Source: Ophiura sarsii
Taxonomy: Eukaryota > Echinodermata > Ophiuroidea > Amphilepidida > Ophiuridae
Direction: 5' to 3'
Assembly: GCA_035610835.1 (NCBI GenBank)
Contig: CM069458.1
Location: forward strand, 30,653,449 to 30,717,448
Length of the DNA: 64,000 nt
A program made the position numbers and the translations under genes. Below the pieces are notes generated by a model. That model was given only the letters and a program-made list of their open reading frames with translations, searched no databases and was not told the origin of the DNA. Every line of letters starts with the position of its first letter. Within the stretch, counting starts at the first letter, position 1. This document shows positions 61,005 through 64,000 of the stretch, one piece after another.

Positions 61005-64000
61005 TAATTTCTGATTATCATGTTGTCGCTTTGAAAGGAGACAATTGTTGTGCAAACAGCTGCACAGATATCTGTAGCTGTACAAGTGCTATTGTATATC
61101 TTTATACCTTTGTTTAAAACATATCAGTGTGCAAAAACATAACATTTAATATATATTAAACAATGACTATCTAAAACTTCTATTGGTTATCGACATTCAA
61201 CTTCTGGTGGCAAGTCGACTTGTCCGGCGTGATACGCTACAGTCCTGTCGGAAAAGTTTGCGGCGTATAAATCTCTCATTTTAAAATCATTATAATTCTG
61301 AGTTTTTGTATAGTCCGACGGTCCGGGATGAAAAGAGTACATTATTTGATAGGTGTCTCTGAGTACTAGGATGTTGTCTCTGATTACTAGAATGCTGGCC
61401 ACCAAAATGCTGCGGTTCCGTTGAATATCCGTATAAAAGTCTAGTGCTACCACCGGGTGTGGGATCTGCCGCGGACGACGATCCCGTACAACTCGAAAGA
61501 ATACGCTCTCAAACCGAGCTCAACGAAATCCTCGCGACTAGTGCAAGACGACTGACTGGAGTCTACTTCATCGCTGCTGTTACATCCGGGGGCCATCCTC
61601 CCCACGTAATTGGGATCGGCTCTGACGGCGTCGAAGGCTTTATCGCGACAACAGCAACAGGCTATGAGAGATAGGATGACGAAGATGACGATAATGACGG
61701 CTACGATTATGGCGAAAAACGTTCCCATCCAGGTCAACCAGCCAGAGCTTTTTGTTTCTGGTTCTTCTGTCGGATCAGCTGCAAAGAGAGAAAGAGAAAA
61801 AACCTACAACTGTTAATAAAATATAATCGACAGCGGCAAGTTTCACGTGCTGTATAAATTGATTGTTATTATCTGTCAGGTTGCCATATAGGGCTATGAT
61901 AACGGATTGGCGCAAAAATAACGATTAACCTTCCATTTGAAGGTGTCTGACACTACAAGGATGAGCATTCCATCAAGCTGTAGATGTATACGAGGGTCAT
62001 TCCATAAGTTCTAGTACCTCCTCCTCCCTCGTAACTTCGCTATTATATAACCTACCCATCTGAAATTTACCACGAATGTAGCTCTGAATCTCAGCTACAT
62101 TGATAGGGCATTGCTTGATACCTGTCTTGCTTTGATATGCATGTGCATTGATCATCTTGATGCCCACTTATCTTTGCTTAATAGTGCAACGGATCGGAAA
62201 CGACCGAAAATGCAAAACATCTCAATTGTGCTTATCAATATTGGTCAACTCTGAAAGACGTATATAAAACACCTTTCATTCACGTTAAACTTTCTAAATA
62301 TTGCTGATTGATTTGTAAAAGACTCTGAACCATCTGAATACAGCTGATTTGTTGGCGAAACATTCCGTCTGTTTAGCCATTACCAGTTAAGGGCCATCAC
62401 CACTAATGTCAATATCATTAGGCGCCCACACACCACTATTTTGTTCACATTAGCCGGCCCCTAACTGAGCGCCCGAGTACACAGCTACTCAGACCGGTTG
62501 CTATACGAGCTCTGCTTGAGTGCACACCCATATACGGAGACTCCGCCCTTTTGCATCATAGTGCACGTTTTCACACTTCCCTGCATCAATGCAATACCGA
62601 GTTTTTTGGCCCTGGTTATAGAGTACAATAAGCGCTTCAACCTGTTTTGAGCAAATTAGTGCTGTACAATTTTTGTCATGTGTTAAAGTGATATCTTTCT
62701 TTCACAAAGGTCTTCAGAGCTCGTCATGGAAAGGGGGTTGACTTCCAACTTCACTGAAGAGAAGATGTTTGAAGGTTACAATCATAAAAAACCTCTGATG
62801 AAATGTCAAAAGTATTTGAAATTTACCCTTTGAGGTCACACTATTAATTGCATGATCAGTGCAACCCAGACACAGTATGATTTATAGCACCATCTGGTAT
62901 TTGCCACTGGTATATCAATTTATGTGTCTGCTGCAAGACAAGAGTTCATATTGCTTCTAACCTTGTGAATATAATGATTATATTGTATTATGTGTATAGG
63001 TGTTGTTTACCATTAACCATAACCAGTGATTAAGACGTGTACCTGCAACTCATCGAGAAAAGGGCAAATCTGACACATATGTTTTGGTGCATTTTTTCCA
63101 TTTCCCTCATTCGAAATCGCCCTGTAAATTTGACAGTACCAGTCAGATATCAAATCCATGTTACTTGGATGTGTAGCTAGGACATGGAGTTACAATCAGG
63201 GAAATTCCAAATGGCTTTAGCTTATGTATTATCAAAGTTAAGAGGGAGGAGATGGAACTTATTGAATGACCCTCGTTAATGATGTTCTGTGCCTGTTTAG
63301 TGCAACAAAAATAGGTCAAAATAGCAAAATATCTCAATTGTGCTCATTAATATTGGTCAACACTAAGAGACGTATAATACACCTTTAAGTCACGTTAAAC
63401 GTTATACATATTGCTGATTGATTTGTTAATGACTCTGAACCATCTGCATACAGCTGATTGTTGGATAAACCTTCCATCTGTTTAGCCATTACCAGATCAG
63501 TGCCATCATTACCAATGCCAATACTCCTGCTGCAAAAGTCATATTTTTGTTTCAAAAAGGTCTTCAGAGCTCTTCAGGGGAAAGGGTTGAATGGAAGAAT
63601 TCCAAAAGAGACGATGTTTCAAGGTTACAATCATAAGCAAACCTCTGATGAAATGTCAATAGTATTTGAACCTTTGAGATATCACTATTAATTGCATGAT
63701 CAGTGCAACCCAGACACAGTATGATTTATAGCACCATCTGGTATTTGCCACTGGCATATCAATTTATGTGTCTGCTGCAAAACAAGAGTTCATATTGCTT
63801 CTAACCTTGTGAATATAATGATTATATTGTATTATGTTTATAGGTGTTGTTTACCATTAACCATAACCAGTGATTTAATCGTGTACCTGCAACTAATCGA
63901 GAAAAGGGCAAATCTTACACATATTTTAAGTGTATTTGTTCCATTTCCATCAATCTATCGCTTTGACAGTACCAGTCAGATATCAAATCCACGTTACTCG
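61005..64000 (-). repeat. Arm 2 of the ~3-kb inverted segmental duplication
   Basis: Reverse-complement partner of 41352-44335. Outside the broken exon it holds the same ACGAGGGTCATTC-type terminal repeats (61991 and about 63279) and the same AT-rich filler. The last bases of the window are still inside the homology, so more of the gene could be duplicated beyond it. Confidence 0.87.
61187..61778 (-). pseudogene. Inverted, frameshifted copy of the receptor's terminal exon
   Basis: Seen: on the minus strand, acceptor, stalk, membrane helix, CCCC cluster, DPNY motif and the last ~50 residues match the exon at 43554-44143 almost base for base. The copy is 592 nt rather than 590 because of two single-base insertions: one near 61494-61499 (after the RAYS codons) and one near 61342-61344 (just before MYSFHPGPS). 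The first opens a wrong frame that stops at 61447. The second returns the reading to the true frame. Substitutions include Ser to Phe in REDSVELG and Ile to Val in PPEIECR. As read, the copy could only make a truncated tail. No matching CUB or LDLa exon is seen near it, but the duplicated segment runs off the window's right edge. Sequencing indels are an alternative to true decay. Confidence 0.8.

Overview
This is a gene-poor, repeat-dense stretch of an animal nuclear genome. It looks like a marine invertebrate, probably a deuterostome of the echinoderm or hemichordate kind. The basis is a CUB/LDLa single-pass receptor gene split by very long phase-1 introns, non-LTR retrotransposons with (ATT)n tails, many short inverted-repeat DNA elements, AT-rich intronic sequence and frequent TAGGCCTA-like words. 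The taxon is an inference; I cannot name a species.

One gene can be supported, on the + strand: a partial gene for a type I membrane protein with a NETO-like layout. Three exons are visible: a CUB domain (764-1204), an LDL-receptor class A domain (28357-28485), and a terminal exon with juxtamembrane stalk, membrane span and about 150-residue cytoplasmic tail (43554-44143). All have canonical splice sites and all junctions are phase 1, so they join in frame. Introns are 27,152 and 15,068 nt. The 5' exons (signal peptide and any further extracellular domains) lie left of the window. The terminal exon with its flanks is duplicated in inverted orientation (41352-44335 matches 61005-64000). The second copy keeps the splice acceptor but carries two single-base insertions in the coding part, so it is called a pseudogene.

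The rest is repeats. Intron 1 holds a tandem pair of about 2-2.5 kb blocks (4535-6516, 6832-9376), LINE remnants, a 31-bp minisatellite, a 71-bp satellite of 27 monomers with a recent 568-bp higher-order duplication (17043-18990), and a long block (about 20000-26833). That block has a paralogue downstream of the gene (49480-59863). Comparing the paralogues gives 'empty sites' that date and delimit several DNA-element insertions. Intron 2 holds an almost perfect 100-bp-arm hairpin (32455-32754), a LINE reverse-transcriptase remnant and several elements with CAGGGTGTCC or CGAGGGTCATTC ends. Ten poly(G)/poly(C) tracts of 13-41 bases are scattered through the window; three sit where the paralogue has only 4-5 G or C. 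No CRISPR, rRNA or tRNA gene was found. No further protein-coding gene could be recognised.
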